Shown: piece after piece, positions 10,267 through 21,272 of the stretch
Numbering within the stretch: the first letter of the stretch is position 1
Layout: each line of letters opens with the position of its first letter
NCBI GenBank assembly: GCA_025766275.1
Contig: JAFKAC010000020.1
Span: forward strand, 496,001 to 560,000
DNA length: 64,000 nt
Direction: 5' to 3'
Source: Lactarius indigo
Taxonomy: Eukaryota > Basidiomycota > Agaricomycetes > Russulales > Russulaceae
Translations under genes and position numbers: made by a program
Notes under the pieces: model-generated
Database searches by the model: none
Told to the model about the DNA's origin: nothing
Seen by the model: the letters and a program-made list of their open reading frames with translations, nothing else

Positions 10267-11276
10267 TCACCGAAAGTCTCCCGCCATCCATGTAGACTGC
10301 TCCTCACTAATCCTCTCAAACACGTTCACCTGCTCCAGTCGGTAGATGCAGTCCATCTTGTCATCCTTTGCTGACAGCCGCATCATTTGAAGTTGCCAGA
10401 TGTGGGCGGTGAGGCGCTCTTCTTCATATGCTGCTGCCTGATAGCATGTCACCTCCGCAGTCAGGGACTCATCCCCGATGCGGTTCAGTGCACGGTCTGT
10501 GATCTTGTCAGACACAAGGATGACTAGATCCTCGTGGGCGATGTGGGCGTGTCCTGCAGCCGACAGCATCGGATGGGCATAGAGGGGTTTGCTGTAGAGA
10601 TGGGGGGAACTGGGGATAAGCCACAAGACAAAGGGGTTTGCACCTCCGACTATCTGACTATGACTGGCATTCCTCTCTATGCCATCGGGTCCGGTGATGG
10701 GGAAGTGAATGTAATGGGGCTGTCGATTCACCCTGAACCCTTCAGGTGCAAGGACCTGCGCAGGGTCGTCGTCGTGCGTAATGGGGGTGTGAAATGTGAC
10801 ACTGGGCAATCGCACATGTCCTCGAGACATGGGGGTTCCATTGGTGTGGACAAGCCATGGGGTGATTCGGGGATCAGTAGGGTGGCTGTGCGTTCGAAGG
10901 AGGGGGTGTCTGACCGGGTAGTAATCTCTGTCCTCATGGTGAGCTTCGTCGACAGGGAACGAAGCCTGCGCTGCCGCAGCTCGCTCAATCTCTTCTGCAC
11001 TAAGCGCAACTGTTTGTCTGCCCAGTCCTTCGCTAACCTCCACCAATCCACCGCTGCTTCTAACTCCTGTTGGGTCTTCGAGGGGACGCTTGGCAGGGAG
11101 AATTCCCCTTGTGCCAATGAGGTCGTCACCCAGGGGATGACCGCAATGGGCTCGCGATTGCCGTTGTTGTCTCAGAAGATGTGAGTGACGGCATGCTGCT
11201 TGTCATCAGGCTGGTGGGTCGGATTGGGGAACCTCTGTAAGACATTAGCCCACTCTTGAGCGGTGATATGCCCCAC
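10267..11276 (-). pseudogene. B element: accessory region downstream of chromodomain
   Basis: This is the family B counterpart of the A accessory region, clearly homologous but diverged. Frame 10267-11046 reads DRDYYPVRHPLL, PEGFRVNRQPHYIHFPI, GGANPFVLWLIP, SKPLYAHPML and a charged C-terminal helix (IYRLEQVNVFERISEEQ). A different frame (10728-11129), which is the pol frame, carries a coil-like segment (QQELEAAVDWWRLAKDWADKQ). The switch between these two frames has the same offset as in family A. TGA codons near 11168 and 11277 interrupt the lead-in from pol. Function unknown. Confidence 0.6.
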
Positions 11277-13500
11277 TCATATGTTTGCAGGTGTGTACAG
11301 AGTGAGCTGGACCAGTTGAACCACGGTTTCTTCGTCATTTTCAAGGAGGTTGGCAGCGTCTTGTGCAACTTGGTTGAGGAGGATTGCTGTGGTGACATGT
11401 TGGAGAGGGGAAGTGGGCATGGAAGTACAAGAGGATCGGATGTAGGAGAGATACTCTCCCTGGTCACCCATGGGCTGGCTTTTAAGATGTCGTATGGCTG
11501 TTCGGCCCGCTTGATACTCCTTTATCGCTTCCGGAGCAAATACATCGTCCTTATCAACCCACTGATTCTCCGAGTCCAGATACCCTTTCCACTTGACGAG
11601 GTATTGCAATTTCTTCTTTCTGCCGAGGTGCCAGGAGTCCAGGATGGCCTCAACTTCGTACTCCTCTTCACCTTCCACAAGATCTGGTGGCGGACGTGGG
11701 AAGTTCTCGCCGTGAAAGGTCGTACTCTTGTATGGTGTGAGAAGATTGATGTGGAACACTGGATGGATGCTCCACTGTGTGGGAAGTTCGAGACGGTAAT
11801 TATAAGGGGACATCACCTGGACCACCTTAAATGGTCCATGGCATCGCACCACCAATTTTGCCGTAGGCTGATTGGTTTGTAGATGTCTTCCTTCCAACCA
11901 AACCTGGTCACTGACTTGGTAGCGTGGGGTATCTTTATGCCTGACCCAGCTATCTTGTGCCTTTTTGATAAGGTCTTGGGCGAGCTGGCGCACTTCCCTC
12001 AGTTGTGTCAATCTGGTGATCACGTTCGGAATTGGGGATGGCTTATCTGTCCAATCGGCCGTCGGGTTGTACCCCATCAGAAGCATGAATGGTGATTGTC
12101 TCGTGTGCTCATGGGGCCAATTGTTGTGAGCGAATTCCACTATGGGGAGATATGCCGCCCAGTTATCTTGGCACTCATTGGCCCAGAACCACAGATATTG
12201 CTTGAGCCATTGATTGGTTTGTTCAGACTGCCCATCTGTCCGTGGGTGATAGGCCGTTGAAATGTTTTGTTGGATGCCTAGTATGCGGCATACTTCTCTT
12301 GTGAACTTGGAGGTGAACTGGGGGTCACAATCACTGGTGATTTTACACAGTAATCCAAATCGTCTGAACACATGGTCAACGTACAAAATGGCGGTACCCT
12401 CTGCCGTGATCTCCTCATTGCACAGGATGAATATGGATGCCTTGCTACAGTCGTGATCTGTAACGGTCAGAATACTGTCGTACGACTGTGAGGTTGGCAG
12501 TTTAGTGATGAAGTCCAAAGCAATGGTATGGAAAGGAGGGGCCTCCGCAATGGCAGTGATTGGGTGTAATGGTGCACGGGTTGGCCTGGTATTGACCTTG
12601 TTCCACTGACACTCCACACACCCTGTGACGTATTCATACACGTCTCGGCGAATGCGTGGCCACCAATGGTGCTGCTCTACGATTTGTTGCGTCCGACTTA
12701 TTCCAGGGTGTCCGTGTACTGGCGGGTCATGATGGTCTTGTATGATAGCTCGGTATGTCGCCATGGGTCCAGTAATCACCAATCGTCTGTCCTTGTACCA
12801 TTCTCTGTCTATTTTTTTGAGGTGATGGGCGTCGACCCAGGTTTTAATTATGGCGGGGTCTTGTTGTCGCCTTGGTTGTTGCATCATGGGATGTATTTCC
12901 ATCGTGCACACGACATTAGCAGCTCGTATGAACACTTCCAGAGGTAGGATGACCACACCTTGGTTATCTTCCTCTCCCTGATCGTAATCCAGCTGTCTTG
13001 ATAGCGCATCTGCCCTGCCATTGTTCTTCCCCTTGATATGATGGATCTCAAAATCGTACTCCATCAATTCTAATACTTCCCGGGCGACCCTTCGACTAAT
13101 CTTTTGCGGTGTCTTCCAGTACTGCAAGTTCAGATGATCTGAGAATATTTTGATCTTGTGTGGGGAACCTGCAAGTAGAGGTCGCCAGTGTTGGAGAGCT
13201 TTTATGATGGCGAGAAGTTCTAGGTCGTAGATGTCATAATTGCATTCTGCTTTGCTCAGTGTTGCAGAATAGTATCCTATCAGATGCTTGTGCCCGTCAT
13301 GTTTCTTTTGTAGGAGGACTGCACCCACCACGAACCTGGAGGTGTCAACCTCCAGCTCGAATTGATCCTGTAAGTTAGGGTGTGCCAGCACCGGTTCTTC
13401 AGTAACAAGGCGTTTGAGCATCTTGAATGCACGATCTTCCTCCTCTGTCCACTGCCATTCAGTGTCCTTCCTCGTAAGTTGGTTTAGTGGTCGGGCGTGT
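11277..13500 (-). pseudogene. B element: RNase H, integrase and chromodomain
   Basis: A 714-residue minus-strand open frame. In order: RNase H (EVDTSRFVVGAVLLQ ... YDLELLAIIKAL), the integrase HHCC zinc-binding region (HGHPGISRTQQ ... TGCVECQ), the integrase core with DDE residues (ALDFITKLP, SDCDPQF, GQSEQTN), and a chromodomain (EEYEVEAILDS ... LVKWKGYLDSENQW). In related copies the second catalytic block is SDRDPQF, so cysteine replaces arginine here. The frame is separated from RT by a TGA just after NFYCLFI. Integrase inserts the cDNA; the chromodomain probably targets chromatin. Confidence 0.88.
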
Positions 13501-13511
13501 GTAGCAAAACC

Positions 13512-14588
13512 TCAGATGAATAAGCAGTAAAAGTTGCAGAAACCCAAGAAGGAGCATATGTCCCTGACTTTTGTTGGCGTCGGCCAATCCCTGATACCTC
13601 GAACTTTTACTGGATCCATACGTGTTACCCCCTTTTCAAGGATTACCCCCAGGTAATCCATCCAAGGTTGGTGGAAAAGGCATTTGTCAAATTTGAAGTA
13701 CAGGTCGTGTTTTTGAGCAACGCAAAGGACATCCATTACTGCCGCAATGTGGTCTGCGGAATCATGGCCCTTGCACATCGCAATTCTGATGTCATCCATG
13801 TAGACTCTGATTACCGTGCCATGAAGTCCATGTTTTGCAATCATATCCCTGTAGATGTGGTTCATCATCGTTTGGAAGGTCGCAGGTGAGTTTGTGAGGC
13901 CAAAGAACATGACCGTTGGTTCAAAGAGGCTGAATTTGGTTTTGAAGGCCACCTTCTCCTGATCACCATCCCGAATGCGAATGTTGTTATACCCCCATCA
14001 GATGTTGAGTTTGGTATAAATATGTGTGTTGCTAAGGTCGTAGATAAGGTCTTGAATGAGAGGGAGGGGGTATTGGTTGCATATGGTATGGGAATTAATT
14101 ATCCAGTAGTCCTGTACCAGACGTAGTTTTCTGTCCTTCTTTTTAACAAAGAAGAATGATGAAGCGTACGGGGAGATGGAAGGGTGTAAGTACCCTTGCT
14201 TGAGCTTTTCATCTAGAAATTCCTTGAGCTTGCCCTCTTCTTCTTGCATTAGTGGGTATATCTTGCAGTCTATTGCGGATGGGGTATTTGGTTTGAAGTC
14301 GATGGCATGATCCCATGGCCTGGCGGGAGGGAAGCATTGAGATGCTTCTTCGCTGAAGAGCTTTTGGAATGCCTGGTAAACCGCCAGTAACTCCACAGGT
14401 AGTTCCTCCCCCTTGGCTTGAATTGCTAACTTGGTGGATGTGGTAGTGCGTAAATACACATCTTCTTTGTCTAAATCTGCAGCTATTTCTTCTTTCTGAT
14501 CATCAGTGAGGGCAGCTGCAATGACGGTGTGGCGGTGTAGACTGTCCTGCGTACTAATTACCACGGGCATGACCTCCTCGTGTATCAC
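13512..14588 (-). pseudogene. B element: reverse transcriptase, two fragments
   Basis: Two minus-strand frames, 13998-14588 and 13512-13952, together make the RT domain. The first holds the lead-in (RPWDHAIDF) and the finger region (SSFFFVKKKDRKLRLVQDYW). The second has FGLTNSPATFQ, the catalytic YMDDI and FLGFCNFY. The first frame ends in TGA where sister copies read the R of RWGYNN, and the second ends in TGA after FI; both fit CGA-to-TGA changes. The protein cannot be made intact. Confidence 0.88.
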
Positions 14589-14664
14589 CGTGTCTCACCA
14601 GTTGATAGTTGGCTTGTAAGTTGCCAACCACAGGTATCCCAGCACGATGTCCTTGGTTCCAAGG

Positions 14665-15201
14665 TGTAACGTTGTCACGACGTTAGCTCGACTTGAGCAC
14701 GATGCGGCAATAACAACTTAGCGATAACTCTGGCACAACGACTCGAAGGTTTGTGCTCTTGCCCTAAGTGAATACTCGGAGGTACACCGGCAAGACTCGC
14801 AGTCTCTATACTTGTCACAATCAAAGTTGGACGTGGAGCGGAATATAATAAGGACGCGATCAAGGCAAAGATGGAAAGAAACAAGTGACGATTCAAGAAG
14901 ACCAAGATGGCATATCTTGGTCTCCACAAGACATCTTAAATACATATCGAGCAGGCTTACAAGCGCTGCTATGAGTCACAGTAAGGAAGCGTCCAACGTA
15001 TCGCATAAGTATCTCAAACACCACAACTACTAGTACCTGTACTAGTATCGAGTCATAAAGGTACCACTCAGTCAGCTATCACGCGCAATCTCCTATCGTA
15101 CTCGTATCGCCTATCGTAAGTCCGCAACTAATATACCTTACTGCCGTAGCTGCAACCGGTACAGTAAGGGTTCACAAGACAGTCAAGTTCCGAACGTGAC
15201 A
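14665..15201 (-). mobile_element. Solo LTR, variant of family B
   Basis: A 537-bp solo LTR (plus strand TGTAACGTTGTCACG ... GAACGTGACA) flanked by CAAGG (14660-14664 and 15202-15206). It interrupts the protease-RT junction of the B element. Its ends and central hairpin (GACCAAGAT / ATCTTGGTC, about 14897-14922) match the B LTRs, but it is about 90 bp longer and diverged, so it is a separate subfamily inserted later than the host B element. Confidence 0.92.
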
Positions 15202-15556
15202 CAAGGTCCATTATCAAGAATTGCATGGTCCTATGATATCCTTTGGCATATACATCGAGGTCAGTGAAGTGAGTGATAGACCCAGCTTTATTTTCCATGT
15301 TATCAATGTTCCAGATCTTTCATGGTTGGGTCATTGGTTGGACTCCAATGCCCATTCTTTTTGCGAAGTTTGGGTGTATGAAGTTGTCAGTGGCTCCCGA
15401 GTCCACCAGTGCTTTTATGTCGGCCATTCGGTAATTCGTGCGAATCGAGACTGGAATTTGAAGAGAACAAAAGCGCATCATGATTACAGAATTACAATTT
15501 AAAGCCCTCACCCAGGCCGATGAGTTCAGGTGCTCCGAAAACCCTCTTTTCCCCAC
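15202..15556 (-). pseudogene. B element: aspartic protease fragment
   Basis: Minus-strand frame 15320-15556 encodes the start of pol: a lead-in (WVRALNCNSVIMMRF), then the retropepsin motif in ALVDSGATDNFIHPNFAKRMG. The protease matures Gag-Pol. The downstream part of the domain is split off by the solo LTR at 14665-15201. The pol frame overlaps the end of gag at -1; a canonical slippery heptamer GGGAAAA, in the gag frame as G GGA AAA, lies at 15547-15553 (complement). Confidence 0.8.
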
Positions 15557-17500
15557 AGGTCCTGCAATATCAGGTCCTTTACTTCATCCAGGGCTTTGGC
15601 TACTCCTGTAAGCCACTCTTTGGCCCATTCTTCTGCGGTTTTGCTTGTCGAGGCAGCCTGTATTTGGGCCGGCAGTACTTCTTGTGCATAGTAGTCTGTT
15701 TCAGTCATCCAGACAGCAGAGGGTCCAGGATTCTGTGGCTGCCACTGTCACGGCTGTCTGGGGTTGGGGCAATTTCATGAGAGATGGCCAGGCACATTAC
15801 AATTGTAACATAGCACCGTTCTTAGATCTTGTCAGGACCCTCCTCTTCCTCGTCCCCTCGCCCCCGGCCCTCCTCTTGGTGGGAAGGGGGGCAGGCCCAT
15901 GTATGGCAGCTTGTTGTAGTCAATTTCTTCCAATCCCGCCAATCTAGCCTTAACTCGATCGGCAGACGTATCCATTGCCCATGGGTTTGCGAGGTTTTGA
16001 GGGACAGTCCACCCGGCATTGCCCATTTTCTTCGGCTTGTTATCCTTGTATTCATCCACTCTGGCTCGGATATGGATGTAGTTGTGTTGTCGGCAAAGCG
16101 TTGCTTGCTTCCACTTGTCAAATGTTTCTGGTTCATCCAGATCGTAAGTCTTCTTGTACAACTTTTTGGGCAGTCCTTTGGTGAATAGGTCGATGGTTTG
16201 GGGGTCGTTGAGGCAATATCCTGCTTTCCTGGCAGCTTCTTCAAATTCATTGACGTATTTGTCAATGTCTCTGTTGATCATTTTGAGCCCCTTCCTTAGA
16301 AGTGCTTGAGCTTGTTCACGTTCGAGGGTGTTGACGAACCTTTGGTTGAAACCCTCTGCTACTGTGTTCCATAGATCTCTTGTATGTTGATCTATTCCTC
16401 GTTGTATCTGCCGGTTGAGCCATTTGAGGTACAACAGTACCCATTCGCTGATCAACACCCCTTTGATGTAGGAGAGAAATAGGAGACTTCGCCGGTAGTC
16501 GTTGCACATGATGGGGGTGTCAAGGTTCATCCCCCAATATATGTGCCATTGCATGAGGAACGAGTCCACCTTAGTGCGATCTCTGTCAAAAATGGTGGGG
16601 GGTTCACCTGTTAGTTTCTCATGTCCATGTCCTCCTCCTCCTCCACCTGGTGGGCCTCCACCTCCGCCTCCACCTGGGGGTCCCCCTCCTGGTGGATTGT
16701 TCAGGAGGTCTGGTGGGTTTCCTCCTCCTCCTGGTCATCAAGGGAAGTCCCCTTTGGGAGGTCCTCCCCACCCTGGTGGGGGGTCGAGCAATAGTCCTTG
16801 TCTTCGCCCTCCTCCTGATGGAGGGTCGCCTTGATCGGGTCCAATAGCCCAAGAAATTGCTGCGTCGTCTGCAGTCATACGATGCCCCGTTTCGGGGTTG
16901 ATGGGTAGAAGGTGTCATTGGGACTGCTTCAGCCACTTCTTGCGCCGCTTGTTCTCTTACTGTCATGATTTCTTCCGCCGTCATTGTAGTTGTGGCCATT
17001 TCTGCTGTGGGTGATCGTACGTGAATGACCTCTGGTTGTTCTGAGATGTGCAGAGACTCAGCTCGTTGGATGGTGTATTGCTCAATAGGTCTGACGCTTG
17101 CTGGTCGGTTTTCTTCACTTTGTTCTTCTTCTTCTGTTTCTTCACTCACTGCCTCTCTGGTGGAGTGTTCTTGTATTTGGCCGTTGATTGGCCCCCAATT
17201 GGCTCACATATTGAGTTCATGCGCGTTGATGTCACACTGATACTGTCTTCCTGCTGGTCTGACAACGTCCCAGCGATGGTCTACGGGGTTCCACGTAACT
17301 TCCACCCAGCACAGATGGTCGAAATTGAACTCAACAGGTCTGAACCTCGTGGGTCCGTTGAATTCTACAAAATATCCGGTTTCATCTCCTCGGTCCCTCC
17401 AACGGGCTGCTCCTATGAATCGGGTTGGTACGTTTCAATCCCCTCTTCGTTCCAGATGATATGGATGGAAACTCATCCACTGATCACGGGTGTTGACAGT
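15526..17500 (-). pseudogene. B element: gag
   Basis: This encodes the structural Gag of family B in several minus-strand frames. An N-terminal conserved block (about 17200-17420) is followed by an acidic/glutamine-rich region (16860-17149), a proline-glycine repeat (16630-16800), the gag core (15832-16569, SFLMQWHIYWGMN ... EREQAQALLRKG ... DPQTIDLFTKG) and a degenerate zinc knuckle (CYNCNVPGH, with the last cysteine missing, about 15800). The end (WGKEGFRST) overlaps pol. A TGA near 17207 and frame changes between the blocks make it non-functional. Confidence 0.82.
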
Positions 17501-17513
17501 CGCCACAATGGAT

Positions 17514-17524
17514 ATCTTGGTCTT
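17514..17524 (-). promoter_or_regulatory. B element primer-binding site (self-priming type)
   Basis: Two bases inside the 5' LTR of B, in element sense, lies AAGACCAAGAT. It is exactly complementary over 11 nt to ATCTTGGTCTT, the right arm of the LTR palindrome, which starts about 34 nt downstream of the TATA-like box and is therefore the predicted mRNA 5' end. An 11-nt self-primer is how the fission-yeast element Tf1 starts reverse transcription. Confidence 0.7.
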
Positions 17525-17526
17525 AA

Positions 17527-18595
17527 TGTAACGCCGTCACAACATTAGCTTGACTTGAGCTTGCAAGGGGATGACTGCGACTTAGCTAATCATGCCAAAA
17601 GGTGTATGGCACGAAGGCAACTTCTAGATGTTCGAAGTGATGAACAGCATGCAGAGATCCAATACTCACAGTGAGACAAAGTGTACTGTGGTGAGATAAA
17701 GGGGCAGCTGGTAAGCAGCAACAGAGAGATCTTGCAGAGGTGAAGCAAAAGTGTCTGGCACACAAACAGTGAGAACTGATGTTATACATTGGTGGGAAGG
17801 GAGCTTACCTGGCACACAAACAGTGAGAACTGATGTGGACCAGGAGTGTACATGGTACTCTACTTATACACTTTCTGGGAGTGACACTATACAAGGGATG
17901 TAACACAAGTCACGTACTACAAGACAGTTATTGTTCTACAAATGGACAAAGGAGTGGACGTTCTGAGAACAAGGGCAGAAAGAACAAGGAGAGTCTAGAA
18001 GTAAGTGATATCATAATGACATCATAATAAGGATAGAACAAAAAAGAGAACAAAGAAAGATACAAGAATGCATAGTACAATGAACAGTCTGGATATGTCC
18101 ATATGATGTCACTGTACATGATGTCATAGATAAACAAGTCTGAGATTGTACAGATCAAATCTAATCTAAAGCGGTCCTAATTAATCTACAGCAGTCCGTA
18201 TCTGTAAGTCCGGTCCGAATGAGCCGCTAAGTGCACAAGGGTCACTTATCAACACGAAGACACTAGGATTCCAGCGGCACTCTATCCTAATAGAGGCAAG
18301 ACTAGATATGAGACAAGAAGTGACGATTGAAGAAGACCAAGATGGCGTATCTTGGTCTTCCACAGCTACCTTAAATACAAGAAAGCAGGCTTTCAAGCAC
18401 TGCTATGAGTCACTGTAATGTAGCGTCCAACGTATCGCATAAGTACTGCAATCCTAATACTACTACTACCTGTACTAGGATCGAGTCATCCTTCAATGCC
18501 TAACTCCTATTGTAAACCCCAAGTCCATGACTAATCTACCTTACCACTGTAGTCACAACCGGTACAGTAAGGATCCAATATGCACAACCGTGACA
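17527..18595 (-). repeat. 5' LTR of the full-length B element, interrupted by solo LTR C4
   Basis: On the plus strand this begins TGTAACGCC (17527) and ends CGTGACA (18595), followed by the TCTAA duplication. Without the inserted C4 element (17638-18254) and one CGAAG it is about 447 bp, matching the 3' LTR at 9789-10236. It contains the same palindrome, TATTTAA-type box and terminal repeats. Beyond it the Helitron helicase resumes. Confidence 0.92.
17638..18254 (-). mobile_element. Solo LTR C4 (family C), inverted
   Basis: A 617-bp solo LTR in inverse orientation (plus strand TGATGAACAG ... CTTATCAACA), flanked by CGAAG (17633-17637 and 18255-18259). It sits inside the 5' LTR of B, so it is younger than B. 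It keeps the family TATAAG box and the duplicated repeat ending GTGTGCCAG, with GTAAGC after the first copy (near 17807, minus). Confidence 0.92.
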
Positions 18596-19473
18596 TCTAA
18601 CAACCTTGTAGAAATGCACAAACTGATACTTGGTACATCCGAATGCGTCCTGCCAGATTTCACTCAGCAGCCATGGTCCGATGTCATTCTGGTTATGCCA
18701 CGCAACAGTGTCAGCACGTTGTGGAATGAGGCCATGGTAAACCAACATTCTCACAAGACAGGTCAAACACAATATATTGTATATGCCCTAGATAGCTGTG
18801 AAAAAAAACCATTGACACGACAACAACAGCTGGTAATCGCTCATCTGAAGCTAGAACAAACCAATCGTCTACCAAACAAAATTCATTTGGCTGTTGGTAT
18901 GAAAGTGATGATTCTCGAAAACATAGCACCAAATGCAGGTCTTGCCAACGGCTCTTGAGGAATTATCTCTGACATTATCCTCGACCCTAGAGAAGTTCTC
19001 GAAGATGAAAACGCTAACACCATTCGTCTCCATTTCCCCCCTGCTGCCATTTTTTTCATCCCACAATCCAACCGAAAACAAAAAATTGACGGACTACCAA
19101 TGGGAACTGTTCCTGTTTTCCCGTCACATAAAAAATTCCAGTTGGGTGGATCCACTGGAACCACTGTTGATCATCATCAACTACCACTGACTCTGGCATA
19201 TGCCTTCACTGACTACAAATCGCAAGGACAAACTATTGAATGTGTCATTGTCAACCTTGCAAAACCACCATCAGGTTGTTTAACACCATTTGACGCATAT
19301 GTCTCCCTCTCTAGAAGTCGTGGAAGACAAACAATACAGTTCTTATGGGACTTTGAAGACAGCATTTTCACTACCAGCCCAAATGCAGACCTTCGAAATG
19401 AGGACTTGTGACTTGCAGCGTTAGAAGTCACCACAGAAGAAAGACACAAACATGGAGACTTTCAAACGCAAAC
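18596..19473 (+). pseudogene. Helitron RepHel: C-terminal helicase motifs
   Basis: This continues the helicase interrupted at 9788. The plus-strand frames read SDVILVMPRNSVSTLWNEA, LAVGMKVMILENIAPNAGLANGS (18527-18958), then LTLAYAFTDYKSQGQTIECVIV and FDAYVSLSRSRGR (19100-19411). These are the last conserved motifs of Pif1-type helicases. A TGA after ANGS (about 18956) and frame changes break it. The short tail after 19411 runs into solo LTR C3. Confidence 0.85.
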
Positions 19474-20083
19474 TGTTGATAAGTGACCCTTGTGCACTTA
19501 CCGGCTCGTACGGACTGGACTTGCAGCATGGACTGCTTTAGATTAGATATACAGGACTTGTAGATTAGATACTGTTTGATCTGTACAATCTATTACTTAT
19601 CATTGTGTCACCTATGACATCACTGTACTATGACATCATGCGGACTCCTCTGGACTTGCCATTGTACTACACCTTTGTTCTTTCTTTAGCTATATCTTTA
19701 TTGTGATGTCATTATGATATCATTACAGTCTGGACTCCTATTGTTTTTTGCGCTCCTTGTTCTCCATCTGTACATTCCTTTTGTAGAACAACGTCCCTTG
19801 TACTCTGTGACCCTATGTTACATCCTTGTAGTAGTGTCACATCTGTAAAACAGTATAAGTAGTGTACCATGTACGCTCCTGGTCCACATCAGTTCTCACT
19901 GCTTGTGTGCCAGGTATGTTCCCTCCTCTGTAATATTAACATCAGTTCTCACTGCTTGTGTGCCAGACTCCCTTTGCTTTACTTGCAAGATCCCTGTCTC
20001 ACCTCTGCTTCCAGCACTCCAGCATATCTCACCACAGTCTACTTTGTCTCTGTGAGTATGCCCTCTGTGTTTGCTGTTCATCA
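19474..20083 (+). mobile_element. Solo LTR C3 (family C)
   Basis: A 610-bp solo LTR, TGTTGATAAG ... GTTCATCA, flanked by CAAAC (19469-19473 and 20084-20088). It lies at the very end of the Helitron helicase. The duplicated GTGTGCCAG repeat is present; the first copy is followed by GTATGT at 19914. Confidence 0.92.
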
Positions 20084-20350
20084 CAAACAGTACACGATGG
20101 AACACACTCATCATCATAAAGGTGTGTTTCTCTTTTTCCACATCATTCTCCACTTAATTGACTCTACCAACGTCTTCAGCATTTTCATTGTACAATACAC
20201 CACGAACACTACATACTCTTACATGGACAAGTACTCTCACTATTTCCCCTCTTTCTCTTTTCCTTTCCCTTTTTCGTCAGCAGACATCTTCTGTTTCTTT
20301 TCCCCTTGTTCTTCTATAACGCGAACATTAATTGGCGATGTCCCTTACTG

Positions 20351-21272
20351 TCATATCACAAAACACAATAGTCTCTCACCTTTCTCTGAGTCACTGCTAT
20401 TGCTGCCAATGACCAGTTCTGAACCCAAGGAAAGTTCCAAACCTATGGGCCCTGTTCTATAGTCTTTCTGCTTGTATGATGATTTTGGCTGAGCTACTCC
20501 TGATTGAAGAATGATAATCTGTTCGATACTTGCATTGAAAGAGTCTTCTTCCTTCTCCTGAAAAAGATAATGGTGTAATTTGCAACGAATATCAACCAAT
20601 GAATCCTCCAATGCCTCATTCACATCTTGTGGTTCCACGAAACGATGGTCGGACGTGTAAACATGAAGCGGACAAACCCGATATTCATGTTTAATCCTGT
20701 CCAACTGCCCTCGCAAGTCTTCCAGGACAGGCCAGTGCTCTGTATCCAAGTCAACTGTTTCTTTAGCTTCTATCACTTGTAAAAGATATAAGTTAGTTTC
20801 ACTGGCGATTCAACATGAATGCACCTTCTTGACCTGACTGTAAATCGGCCAAATAAACATCCCTTTTTGGAGGAATTTTATGAGCCTATAACACAGTCAA
20901 CCCCTTCATGTCTTGGCACACAAGTTTCCATTCACATACCTGTTTCTCGTACATGCTTCGCGTGAACCGGAAATTCGTATCATGACCAACTTTAATCATG
21001 AAGTTTAACACCTTCTTAGTAGTTGCTTTCTGGCCTTGAATCTGTGTGAAATTGGCGATAGCTTTGTCATAATCTCCTGCAAACACCGTTCCAATTGGCT
21101 TGGAGATATGCAACTGGAATTTTGATGTCTGCAAAGAACTGTAACTGAGATTTGAATAATTGCCCCTCGGATTACAATCCAAGTGATTGGGAAGAACCCG
21201 TCCTACAACAGAGACAACGGCATTGCCTCTTGTTCTTTTGTTGACGAGAATGTTTCCAAATTGTTGAGAACG
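20351..21272 (-). pseudogene. Unrecognised spliced gene, 5'-truncated by element D
   Basis: Three minus-strand exons fit in phase: 21272-20940, 20885-20825 and 20775-20351. Intron 1 (54 nt) is GTATGT...TAG; intron 2 (49 nt) is GTGCAT...AAG with a CTAAC branch site. The joined product runs through SQQFGNILVNKR, FAGDYDKAIANFTQ, AHKIPPKRDVYLADLQSG and EHWPVLEDLRGQLDRIKHEY to a stop at 20351. I do not recognise the protein. The reading frame is intact up to the point where the D LTR begins, so it lost its 5' end there. It may be a host gene or a gene carried by the Helitron; its position directly after RepHel, on the opposite strand, leaves both open. Confidence 0.6.

Noticed and set aside
10534..11184. 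Plus-strand open frame opposite the B accessory region
   Set aside because: No similarity to the A copies in that frame, whereas the minus-strand frames are conserved.
5191..20100. Exact Helitron ends (5'-TC and 3' hairpin with CTRR)
   Set aside because: The 5' end is cut off by A', and no hairpin followed by CTRR could be assigned with confidence near 20100-20350.
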